Assembly (NCBI GenBank): GCA_034002405.1
Contig: JAVFAS010000068.1
Coordinates: 1 to 17,685, forward strand
Origin: SZUA-365 sp034002405
GTDB lineage: Bacteria > Bacteroidota > Ignavibacteria > SZUA-365
Direction of reading: 5' to 3'
Length of the DNA stretch: 17,685 nt
Part shown: piece by piece, positions 7,221 through 14,697 of the stretch
Numbering within the stretch: the stretch's first letter is position 1
Layout of the letters: every line of letters begins with the position of its first letter
Made by a program: the position numbers and the translations under genes
The notes under the pieces: model-generated
What the model was told of the DNA's origin: nothing
What the model saw: only the letters and a program-made list of their open reading frames with translations
Database searches by the model: none

Positions 7221-8603
7221 ATGACCGAGCACCCTCCGCGTACCATTCTTGTCGGCGCCGGCCTGGCCGGCTCCCTCCTCGCCGTGTCCCTCGCACGCCG
7301 CGGCTTCGCGGTCGACATCTTCGAACGTCGCGCGGACATGCGGCAGCATACGATCAGCGCCGGACGCTCGATCAATCTCGCGCTGTCTGTCCGCGGCACG
7401 CACGCACTTGATGAGATCGGGCTGCTCGACGAGATCATGGAACTCGCCATCCCCATGCGCGGACGCATGATTCACGGCATCGACGGTCGGCTGAGTTTCC
7501 AGCCATACGGTAAAAACGAATCCGAGGTCATTTACTCCGTTTCTCGCGGTGCGCTCAACCGCCGGCTCATGACCCTCGCCGAGCAACAGTCCGGTGTACA
7601 CATCCATTTCCATCAACGCTGCGACGGCATGGATTTCGGCGCGCGCAGCGTCCGTTTCACCGACGAGGAGTCCGGCCGCACGTACACGCGCGAGGGGGTG
7701 ACGGTCATCGCCACCGACGGGGCGGGATCCGCCATCCGGCAGTCGATGGTGCAGGTCGGGCATTCGCACGGCACGCAGGACATGCTCGCGCACGGATACA
7801 AGGAACTGACCATTCCGCCGACCGCGGACGGTCATTTCCGCCTCGAGAAAAATGCCCTGCACATCTGGCCGCGGCGATCGTTCATGCTCATTGCCCTGCC
7901 GAATCGCGACGGCAGCTTCACCTGCACGCTGTTCCTTCCCCACGACGGGCAGCCGGGATTCGCGCAGCTTGACACCGCCGCGCGGGTGCAGGCATTCTTC
8001 CGCAAGGAATTCCCCGACGTGTTCGCCCAACTGCCCGACCTCGCCGAGGAATTCCTCGGCAATCCCACCGGCCAGCTCGGCACCGTCCGCACGTATCCCT
8101 GGCATGTCGGCGATACCGCCGCGCTGCTGGGAGACGCGGCGCATGCGATCGTACCATTTTTCGGGCAGGGCATGAACTGCGCGTTCGAGGACTGCACCGT
8201 CCTCACCGAATGTCTCGACGAGTACGGACACGACTGGGGCCATGTCTTTCACGCGTGGCAGGAACGGCGCAAGGCCAACGCCGACGCCATCGCCGACCTC
8301 GCGCTGGAGAATTTCGTCGAGATGCGCGACCGTGTCGCGGATCCCCATTTCCAGTTCATGAAGAAAGTCGGGCTGGAGCTCGAGCAGCGATTCCCCACGC
8401 ATTTCATTCCGGCCTATTCCATGGTCACCTTCCACCGCACACCCTACGCCGTGGCCCTGCAACGGGGGCGCATCCAGCAGGAGATCCTCGAGCTGCTCTG
8501 CGCCGATGCCGTGGCGATGGTGGAAATCGACTTCGCCCGCGCGGAGGCACTCATCACCGACCGCCTCCGCCCCTTCGCCGAGGAAGCCGGCACCGGCATC
8601 TGA
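7221..8603 (+). CDS. kmo: Kynurenine 3-monooxygenase
   Basis: FAD- and NADPH-dependent hydroxylation of L-kynurenine at C3. The 460 residues equal the Pseudomonas fluorescens enzyme in size. The Rossmann motif GAGLAG is at residues 12-17, followed by FERR, which ends the first FAD-binding unit. The AGRSINLALSVRG stretch is characteristic of KMO. The second FAD motif is GDAAHAIVPFFGQGMNCAFE from Gly304. The C-terminal third (HFIPAYSMVTFHRTPYAVA) resembles the family's helical cap. I see no strongly hydrophobic C-terminal anchor of the mitochondrial type; the protein should be cytosolic. It starts 28 bases after kynU at an ATG preceded by GAGCGAGCG. Confidence 0.96.
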   Translation: MTEHPPRTILVGAGLAGSLLAVSLARRGFAVDIFERRADMRQHTISAGRSINLALSVRGTHALDEIGLLDEIMELAIPMRGRMIHGIDGRLSFQPYGKNESEVIYSVSRGALNRRLMTLAEQQSGVHIHFHQRCDGMDFGARSVRFTDEESGRTYTREGVTVIATDGAGSAIRQSMVQVGHSHGTQDMLAHGYKELTIPPTADGHFRLEKNALHIWPRRSFMLIALPNRDGSFTCTLFLPHDGQPGFAQLDTAARVQAFFRKEFPDVFAQLPDLAEEFLGNPTGQLGTVRTYPWHVGDTAALLGDAAHAIVPFFGQGMNCAFEDCTVLTECLDEYGHDWGHVFHAWQERRKANADAIADLALENFVEMRDRVADPHFQFMKKVGLELEQRFPTHFIPAYSMVTFHRTPYAVALQRGRIQQEILELLCADAVAMVEIDFARAEALITDRLRPFAEEAGTGI

Positions 8604-8639
8604 TCCGAGACTCCGACCACCCCACGAAAGGAACCACCA

Positions 8640-9737
8640 ATGGAGAAACCCTATCCCCCGCTCTACTATTCCGACTACCTGCGGCTCGACCGTCTGCTCG
8701 ACAGCCAGCATCGAAAGAGCGAGGAATACGGGCAGCCCGCCCATGACGAACTGCTGTTCATTATCGTGCACCAGGCCTACGAACTCTGGTTCAAGCAGAT
8801 CCTCTTCGAGGTGGATTCGGTCATCACCCTCCTGTCCGCCGAACGCGTCGAAGAGCGGCATATCGGCACCTGCGTCTCGCGCCTGCGCCGCGTGACGGAA
8901 ATCCAGAAGCTGCTCATCGACCAGCTCCGCATTCTCGAAACGATGACGCCACTCGATTTTCTCGAATTTCGCGACTACCTCTTTCCCGCATCGGGATTTC
9001 AAAGCATTCAGTTCCGCATGCTCGAAAACCGGCTCGGGTTGAAATCGGAGGCGCGTCTCCGGTATAACAATGCCGCCTACCACAGCCGGGTTTCGGCCGA
9101 GCACCGCGCGCAGCTCATCGCGGTGGAAGCCCAACGCACCTTGTTCGACGCCATCGAGAGCTGGCTCGAACGCACCCCCTTTCTCGAAAGCGAATCCTTC
9201 CGTTTCTGGGAGAGCTACCGCGCCGCCGTGCGCGACATGCTCGCGCGCGACCGCCGGGTGATCGAGAGCAACCCCACGCTCGGTGAAGAAGAAATCACGC
9301 AGCAGCTCCGCGAACTCGACGCGACCGCCGATCATTTCGCGGCGGTGCTCGACGGCGAACGACATGCATCGATGCGCGCGGAGGGAACATGGCGGTTGTC
9401 ACACCGCGCGACGCTCGCGGCGCTGTTCATCTCGCTCTACCGCGATCAGCCGATTCTCGCGATGCCCTACCGGCTCATCGAGGCGTTGGTGGATATCGAC
9501 GAGATGATGACCACCTGGCGATACCGGCACGCCCTGATGGTGCATCGGATGATCGGCACCAAAATCGGAACGGGCGGGTCGTCGGGGTATCAGTATCTGA
9601 AAAGCACCGCCGAAACCCACCGCGTGTTCGCCGATCTGACCAGTCTCTCGACCTTCCTCATTCCACGCGGCGAGCTTCCGGAACTCCCCGACGCATTGCG
9701 TGCGCGATTGGGCTTTGTCCATGGTTCCCCTCGGTGA
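8640..9737 (+). CDS. kynA: Tryptophan 2,3-dioxygenase
   Basis: Haem enzyme that opens the indole ring of L-tryptophan with O2 to give N-formylkynurenine, the entry step of this operon although encoded last. The 365-residue product has the substrate-side histidine His44 in FIIVHQAYELWFKQI, the FLEFRDYLFPASGFQS segment with its substrate-carboxylate arginine, and the proximal haem ligand His297 in WRYRHALMVHRMIG. GTGGSSGYQYLKST and LSTFLIPR follow. The last blocks are strikingly close to animal TDO as I remember it; Xanthomonas-type bacterial TDO is about 300 residues. AAAGGA stands 7 bases before the ATG at 8640, the best Shine-Dalgarno in the operon. The stop is two bases from the next start. 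Confidence 0.97.
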   Translation: MEKPYPPLYYSDYLRLDRLLDSQHRKSEEYGQPAHDELLFIIVHQAYELWFKQILFEVDSVITLLSAERVEERHIGTCVSRLRRVTEIQKLLIDQLRILETMTPLDFLEFRDYLFPASGFQSIQFRMLENRLGLKSEARLRYNNAAYHSRVSAEHRAQLIAVEAQRTLFDAIESWLERTPFLESESFRFWESYRAAVRDMLARDRRVIESNPTLGEEEITQQLRELDATADHFAAVLDGERHASMRAEGTWRLSHRATLAALFISLYRDQPILAMPYRLIEALVDIDEMMTTWRYRHALMVHRMIGTKIGTGGSSGYQYLKSTAETHRVFADLTSLSTFLIPRGELPELPDALRARLGFVHGSPR

Positions 9738-9739
9738 GC

Positions 9740-11296
9740 ATGCGCGATCAGTCCCATCGCATGCGACTGCTCGGCCACGCGGCGGAACTCGCGCGCCTGT
9801 TGCTGAAATCCGCCCAGGCACCGCGCCAGCTGGTATCGATCGAGCTTCACCGGCACAAACGTCTCACCTCCGCTGACCGGCGCTTTGTTTCCGCCACCGC
9901 GCATCATGCCCTGCGCACGTGGCGCTTCGCCCGCGCCTGCGCCACGGGCATCGAGACCGACGTCCCGCTGCATGCCCGCGATGTGGAATGCCGCATGGTG
10001 CTCGCCGCGTCGGTGCTGCTCGCGTTGGACGGACTGCTGGATGCGAACGGACTGCTCGATGCGAACGGACTGCTCGAGGTGGATGGACTCCTCGACGCGG
10101 ATGGATTGCTCGAAGGGATGGTACCGGACGCGACGGACCGTGCATACCCCGTGCGCGAGACACCGGCGGCCCCCGCCTCGACCATGCTCGAAACCGCCGC
10201 CGCGGAGCTATTGCGAGAGGCCGGCGGAAGTGTCGAGGACTGTCGCCGGCGGGGACGGACGTTTGACACCGCTTTTCAAGATATGTTGCTCGATCTTTCC
10301 GATTCTCCCGACGCATCGGAACACGAACTCCGGGTCCGGCACCGCATCGGACTCCGCTGGTCTCTGCCCGACTGGGTTGTCGCGGCATGGCGTGCGCAGG
10401 ATCCACCGCTATCCGTTCCGCACATCGCACGCATTGGCAAGACGCTCGCCACGCCGGCGCCGCTGACCCTGCGTGTCAACCGCATCCGGACGTCACGGGA
10501 CGGATTGCTCGCGCATTTCGCGGACGCGGGTATTCCCGCGCGGGCACATCCCCTGTTGCCCAACGCGATCGTGGTCACCGAACGCAGCGCACTGCTCGAA
10601 AGTGTCTGGTACCGGGATGGGCTGTTCGAAGTCCAGGATGCGGGGAGCCAGCTCATCGGCCTGGCCGCGGGCGCGCGTGCCGGCATGCGCGTGTGCGACG
10701 CCTGCGCGGGCGGCGGTGGAAAAACCATGCAGATGGCGGATGCCATGCGCGGCACGGGCAGTATCACTGCCTGCGACATCGAACGTGCGAAGCTACGCGG
10801 ACTCGAACAACGTGTCCGCCGTCTCGGCATCGGCGACATCGAAACCCGTCTGCTCGATGCCACAGTCGATGACGCATGGAACTCCTCGTCGAAGGCGATG
10901 GAGCGATACGACGTGGTCCTTGTCGACGCCCCCTGCTCCGGCTTCGGTACGGTGCGGCGCAATCCGGCATTGAAATGGCGGCTGACGGAGAAAACCGTGC
11001 ATCGGCTCGCCGCGCGCCAGGCGGCGATTCTCGCACGAAACGCCGAAGCCGTGCGTCCCGGAGGCACGCTGCTCTATGCCACCTGCTCGCTGCTTCCATC
11101 CGAAAATGCCATCGTCGTCGGGCGGTTCCTGCAAGAAAATCCACGCTTCCATCCCGAACCACTTGCTCCCCCACTCGCAGCCGCCGGCATCGAGACCTCG
11201 TTTCTCACCGAGGATGCCCATGCGTTGCTGCTCGCCCCCGACCTCTTCGACTCGGATGGATTCTTCATGGCACGCATGCGTGCCGCGATGGCGTGA
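9740..11296 (+). CDS. RsmB/NOP-family RNA (cytosine-5) methyltransferase
   Basis: SAM-dependent m5C methyltransferase, probably acting on 16S rRNA. The SAM-binding motif I reads DACAGGGGKT. Motif IV has Cys399 in DAPCSGFGTVRRNP (release cysteine), and motif VI has the nucleophile Cys449 in YATCSLLPSEN. The N-terminal half would be the NusB-like RNA-binding domain of RsmB, here interrupted by a repeat (residues 98-127). At 518 residues it is longer than E. coli RsmB (429). The start at ATG 9740 is two bases after the kynA stop, so it is probably co-transcribed with the kynurenine operon although its function is unrelated. A longer frame continues upstream inside kynA but without homology. RsmB itself versus another NOP2/Sun family member cannot be decided by eye. 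Confidence 0.88.
   Translation: MRDQSHRMRLLGHAAELARLLLKSAQAPRQLVSIELHRHKRLTSADRRFVSATAHHALRTWRFARACATGIETDVPLHARDVECRMVLAASVLLALDGLLDANGLLDANGLLEVDGLLDADGLLEGMVPDATDRAYPVRETPAAPASTMLETAAAELLREAGGSVEDCRRRGRTFDTAFQDMLLDLSDSPDASEHELRVRHRIGLRWSLPDWVVAAWRAQDPPLSVPHIARIGKTLATPAPLTLRVNRIRTSRDGLLAHFADAGIPARAHPLLPNAIVVTERSALLESVWYRDGLFEVQDAGSQLIGLAAGARAGMRVCDACAGGGGKTMQMADAMRGTGSITACDIERAKLRGLEQRVRRLGIGDIETRLLDATVDDAWNSSSKAMERYDVVLVDAPCSGFGTVRRNPALKWRLTEKTVHRLAARQAAILARNAEAVRPGGTLLYATCSLLPSENAIVVGRFLQENPRFHPEPLAPPLAAAGIETSFLTEDAHALLLAPDLFDSDGFFMARMRAAMA
10031..10120 (+). repeat. Five 18-bp in-frame tandem repeats inside the RsmB-like gene
   Basis: Units at 10031-10048, 10049-10066, 10067-10084, 10085-10102 and 10103-10120 encode GLLDAN, GLLDAN, GLLEVD, GLLDAD, GLLEGM. 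The first two differ by one base. The repeat lengthens the N-terminal helical domain. It has the same unit length as the kynU repeat but no sequence in common with it. Confidence 0.88.
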
Positions 11297-11342
11297 GCAC
11301 CAGGGATGTCGTGGAAAGCAGAACCGATTGGATCCGGATGTC

Positions 11343-11969
11343 TTACGATCCACCGCGTGGGGTACGGAACGGATTGGGAAAAAACATGGGCACGGTCGCA
11401 CGATAGCGCAGATACGACGCGCCAAACTGGGTGATCAGCTTCCGTTCCTCAAGCATGGCGCCGATAATGAAATACCCGATGCCGACGATTTTGAGAATGA
11501 GATTCGCCGGTGTGATATCACCCCAGAACGCGAGGAAGAGCATGCCGGCGGTGTAGTACGGGTGTCGCATCCACCGGAGGACCCCCTCCGCCACGAATCC
11601 CGTCTCTTCGGGCGCGCGGCCGGCGCGATGATCGCGGAGCTGGCGGATGCCGAAGAAATACGGTTGATCGTATCGGCGTGCCGCCGCGACAAAGATGATG
11701 GCGGAAAGCAGCAGTCCTCCCCATTGCAACGGGACCAGCCACGCCGGCCAATGCCAGAGCACCGGGGAGGAGGTCCGCCACTGCAACAACAGCACCGCGG
11801 CAAGCGAGATGGTACTGAAGAGCACATACGCAAGGCGGTAGGACGCAACCCACGCGCGGGACCGCCGGCGCACCCATCCCATCCACCGCTCGCCAATGAG
11901 CAGACTGTGCAGCGCGCACCACAGCACCCACGCGGCGGCAAGCAGGAGATGTTCTTGCAGGAGATTCAC
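11343..11969 (-). CDS. Membrane methyltransferase of the isoprenylcysteine methyltransferase/NnrU-like family
   Basis: The 208-residue product has about five hydrophobic segments: residues about 5-25, 45-65, 75-97, 135-152 and 158-175. The C-terminal signature of the family is clear: RHPYYTAGMLFLAFW, then LEERKLITQFGASYLRYR and VPMFFP, where SAM is bound at the membrane face. Relatives methylate prenylcysteine, phospholipid amines or small thiols, and the substrate here is unknown. The start is GTG at 11969, five bases after the racemase-like gene, with GGAG eight bases upstream inside the end of that gene. It is the last gene of the three-gene minus-strand unit and converges on the RsmB-like gene with only 46 bases between stops. 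No terminator hairpin is visible in that gap. Confidence 0.8.
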   Translation of the reverse strand: MNLLQEHLLLAAAWVLWCALHSLLIGERWMGWVRRRSRAWVASYRLAYVLFSTISLAAVLLLQWRTSSPVLWHWPAWLVPLQWGGLLLSAIIFVAAARRYDQPYFFGIRQLRDHRAGRAPEETGFVAEGVLRWMRHPYYTAGMLFLAFWGDITPANLILKIVGIGYFIIGAMLEERKLITQFGASYLRYRATVPMFFPNPFRTPRGGS

Positions 11970-11974
11970 ATCGG

Positions 11975-13261
11975 CTACTCCGGTAAATACGGAACCGTCA
12001 GCGCACCGTTTTCGACAACCGCGACATCCGATCCCCGGGGGAAACGTGTCCGCGCCATGTCGAGCGCCTCGGCGAGCGTTCGCGCCGGTTCCATTCCCAT
12101 GCAGCGCACGTCCGCGTCCGCGAGCGACGACACCAGAATGATCCGGAATCGCCGCGCTTTCTCCCGCATGGCAAGCGCGGTGTGCGCATTCATCTCGTAG
12201 CGTTCGCGCAGCGCGCGACGGAAGGCGTGGTCATCGAGGCGGAACCAGTCGAGCAGCCGTGGGTTGCCGATTCCTTCCGGACACTCGGCCAGACAGATGA
12301 TGCCGCCACCGTCCTGGGTTGCCGCGGCGGCGTGGTGCAGGGCCTTGTGCGCTTGGATGAAATTGATATCCTTCGGATGTCCCCCCGCGCTGACGATGGT
12401 CAGATCCGCGCGCCGGTCGATGGCGACGCGAAAGCGCGCGTCGACACGTCGGCACCCTTCGCGGTGTGCCTCCCCCATCTCGCCGCAGACGCCGTCGGCG
12501 ATGCGTCCACGACCATCGAGCAACGCGGCGAAGTACCAGTGCGGCGGCATGAAGCGCCGCGCGTCGAGAATGTCCTCGAGCACCGGATTCCCCTCGACCA
12601 CGCCGTCCTGGCAGCGCGGGTGGAAACGCCCGTCCTCGGTAACCGTTCGCCGATGGTTCATGACCGCGGTACTGTACGCGGCGACACCGGGAACAAACAA
12701 CTTGGCGCCACCACCGAATCCGGCGAAATAATGATGAACGATGGTGCCGGTGGCCAGCACCTGTCCGGCCTCGGCGAGGAGACGGTTGACACGAACCGGC
12801 GTGCCGAAGCGTGTGATCCCGACCTCGATGCAGGCGTCCTCCTCCCGCGCGTCATGATCGAACACCGCATGGCGATCGTAGATGTCCGCCCCCAGCAACG
12901 CCCGGCGCTCCGCGTCGGTCTGTCCGACATGCGTTCCGGATGCGAAGAGTATTCGGATATTACTGTCGGGAATACCGGACCGTTGCACGATCGCGAGCAG
13001 CCTGGGGAGAACGACGTCCATGCGGCAGCGGCGCGTCTTGTCGGAGACGAGCACGAGCAGGGGTAGGTGTGGCTGGAGAAATTCGTCGAGGGTGGGACCA
13101 AACGGCGAGGCGAGCACGGTGTCGATCACCTCGTCTTCGGGCCGCCCGGCAGGAGGGTCGGCGGCCCGAAGACGATAGTGACGCCAGTCTGGGGGAAGCG
13201 CCGCGCGCTGAACACCCGAACCATACGCGAGTTCGAGAACTGTGTCAGCAGGCGCCGGCAT
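11975..13261 (-). CDS. LarA-like nickel-pincer-nucleotide racemase/epimerase homologue
   Basis: LarA enzymes use a nickel-pincer nucleotide bound to a lysine to racemise or epimerise 2-hydroxy acids. In this 428-residue protein the residues corresponding to Lactiplantibacillus LarA are at the expected spacings. His111 (ASGTHVGQT) and His177 (HHYFAGFGGGAK) are the catalytic acid/base pair. Lys187 carries the cofactor and His203 (VMNHRR) is a nickel ligand. Asp74 and Arg77 (SDKTRR) and GGHPKDINFIQAHKAL complete the signature. The three-residue offset is constant, so the cofactor site looks intact. Cofactor genes larB, larC and larE are not in the window. The substrate is unknown; lactate is only one option in this broad family. 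The ATG at 13261 is one base from the upstream stop, so it is translationally coupled. Confidence 0.88.
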   Translation of the reverse strand: MPAPADTVLELAYGSGVQRAALPPDWRHYRLRAADPPAGRPEDEVIDTVLASPFGPTLDEFLQPHLPLLVLVSDKTRRCRMDVVLPRLLAIVQRSGIPDSNIRILFASGTHVGQTDAERRALLGADIYDRHAVFDHDAREEDACIEVGITRFGTPVRVNRLLAEAGQVLATGTIVHHYFAGFGGGAKLFVPGVAAYSTAVMNHRRTVTEDGRFHPRCQDGVVEGNPVLEDILDARRFMPPHWYFAALLDGRGRIADGVCGEMGEAHREGCRRVDARFRVAIDRRADLTIVSAGGHPKDINFIQAHKALHHAAAATQDGGGIICLAECPEGIGNPRLLDWFRLDDHAFRRALRERYEMNAHTALAMREKARRFRIILVSSLADADVRCMGMEPARTLAEALDMARTRFPRGSDVAVVENGALTVPYLPE

Positions 13262-13262
13262 G

Positions 13263-14633
13263 TCAGTCGATGCGCAGACTCGGGCGGATGGTCAGTACAC
13301 CCTCACGGAAGCCGAGGATGCGGTCGAAGTCGGCAACGTACACCATGTTGTTGAACAGCAGCACGTCGCGCGGGGAGATGAAACCGCGAATGGTGATCGG
13401 GTCGATTCGCTCGATGAAGCCGCCGTCCTTGTCATAGTGCAGGACCGCCACCGCGCCGGGATCCGCGACATAAATGTCTCCCGTCTTCTCATGCGCGGTG
13501 ACGCCATGGGGATTGACCAGATCGTCCTTGATCACGAATTCCACCGTGAAGTCGGACTTGCGCAGCACCTGCACCTGGCCATTGCCGTAGTCGGCCACAT
13601 ACACGCGGTCACCCATCACGAAAATGCCCTTCGGGTCACGGAAGAGTCCACCGGCATACCGTTTGATGAGCGAGAGATTCTTGTCGAATACGGCAACGCC
13701 GTTGTTGTCGAGCACATAGATTCGTGCGTCATCGACCGCGACATCCCGCGGATCGTCGAGATCCGTCGAGATTGACTTCTCGAGCTTGTTGTTCGTGTCG
13801 AAGATCCGGAGCGATGACGTCACGGCATCGACGACATACGAATACTTCTCGTCAGCGGCGACGCCGCGCAGCTCGGTTTTCTCTTCGATACTGATCTCGC
13901 TGACATAGGTCCCGACGCTGGTGATGCGCTGGACAATGCCGACGGTCGGATTGACGATCAGCAGACCATCTTCCCTGGCGGAGAAATAGGACAGATTGTC
14001 GAGCTGGCGTTTATTCGATTTGACAAAATACGCGGGGATGTCCATCATCCCGTGACCGAGCACGCGGTACTCTTCGAAGCCGACGCCGGAGGAAACGGCA
14101 TGCAAGCCGGCGTACCCGGAATTGAAGCGCAGTTCCTCGAGCGCGACGTTGCGGTCGTTGATCAGCAGGGAGAAGGTCTTGTTCTTCTGGTCGATGTAGG
14201 CGCGGATCTTGACCGGCGCCGCCAGATCTCCGATGGTCACGGTCCGTGTCTCGATGTAATTTCCACCGAAGTCGATATACCCGATCGACACGCCACCATC
14301 GATCACGCGGATGATGTGGGAATTCGCGAGCGATCCCTGCCGCTCGGCGTTGAAGACGAGTCCCCCACCGAGCTTGTTGATCGTCGACTCGAGCACGTAC
14401 GGCTTCGAATTCATCAGATACCGGCCGTGCAGCATTGCCATGTTTCCAGAGCCACCGGACACACGCACGATGTCATTCTCGCAGGTCCAGGTTCCTGACA
14501 CCGACTTCCAATCCGTGGAAAGCTCCGGCTGTGCGAACGTGTCCTCGATCCAGACATCCTGGGGCTCTCCGGTCTGCGCTCTACCGGACATGGCGGCAAA
14601 CAAACCGATCAACAAGGTGAGTGCGAAGCGCAT
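13263..14633 (-). CDS. Secreted NHL-repeat beta-propeller protein with N-terminal lectin-like domain
   Basis: The 456-residue product starts with a signal peptide (MRFALTLLIGLFAAMSGRAQ, cleavage expected after residue 19 or 20). Residues about 28-185 look like a concanavalin/LamG-type jelly roll (DWKSVSGTWTCENDIVRV, YVLESTI, KIRAYIDQKNKTF, EEYRVLG). Residues about 200-456 hold roughly six NHL-like blades, each with variants of P(R/K/H)(D/G)(V/I) followed by IYVxD (DPRDVAVDD, DPKGIFVMGDRVYVADYG, NPHGVTAHEKTGDIYVADPG, SPRDVLLFNNMVYVADFD). Such propellers bind proteins or ligands and rarely catalyse. It probably acts in the periplasm or outside the cell. AGGAG lies five bases before the ATG at 14633. 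It is the first gene of the unit with the racemase-like and membrane methyltransferase genes, and why these belong together is not evident. Confidence 0.85.
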   Translation of the reverse strand: MRFALTLLIGLFAAMSGRAQTGEPQDVWIEDTFAQPELSTDWKSVSGTWTCENDIVRVSGGSGNMAMLHGRYLMNSKPYVLESTINKLGGGLVFNAERQGSLANSHIIRVIDGGVSIGYIDFGGNYIETRTVTIGDLAAPVKIRAYIDQKNKTFSLLINDRNVALEELRFNSGYAGLHAVSSGVGFEEYRVLGHGMMDIPAYFVKSNKRQLDNLSYFSAREDGLLIVNPTVGIVQRITSVGTYVSEISIEEKTELRGVAADEKYSYVVDAVTSSLRIFDTNNKLEKSISTDLDDPRDVAVDDARIYVLDNNGVAVFDKNLSLIKRYAGGLFRDPKGIFVMGDRVYVADYGNGQVQVLRKSDFTVEFVIKDDLVNPHGVTAHEKTGDIYVADPGAVAVLHYDKDGGFIERIDPITIRGFISPRDVLLFNNMVYVADFDRILGFREGVLTIRPSLRID

Positions 14634-14662
14634 TGTATCTCCTGCTGTAATGATGGTACCGG

Positions 14663-14697
14663 ATAAAATACGTCAATCCGAAGCAATTCCACAAAAG
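14663..14697 (-). promoter_or_regulatory. Possible promoter of the NHL/LarA-like/methyltransferase unit
   Basis: On the minus strand TTTTG (14692-14697 region) and TATTTTAT (14663-14670) are about 21 bp apart. This resembles the Bacteroidota pattern of TTTG and TAnnTTTG boxes. TTGACG also occurs between them, at 14669-14674, but lacks a good -10 partner. The site abuts the end of the glycosyltransferase gene. Support is modest. Confidence 0.35.

Noticed and set aside
7203..9365. Open frame of 720 codons on the minus strand
   Set aside because: It lies exactly opposite kmo and kynA, whose active-site motifs are intact on the plus strand. It has no recognisable motif of its own.
11297..11342. 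Terminator in the convergent gap between the RsmB-like and membrane methyltransferase genes
   Set aside because: Only a short ATCCGGAT palindrome is present, with no stable stem or T-run.
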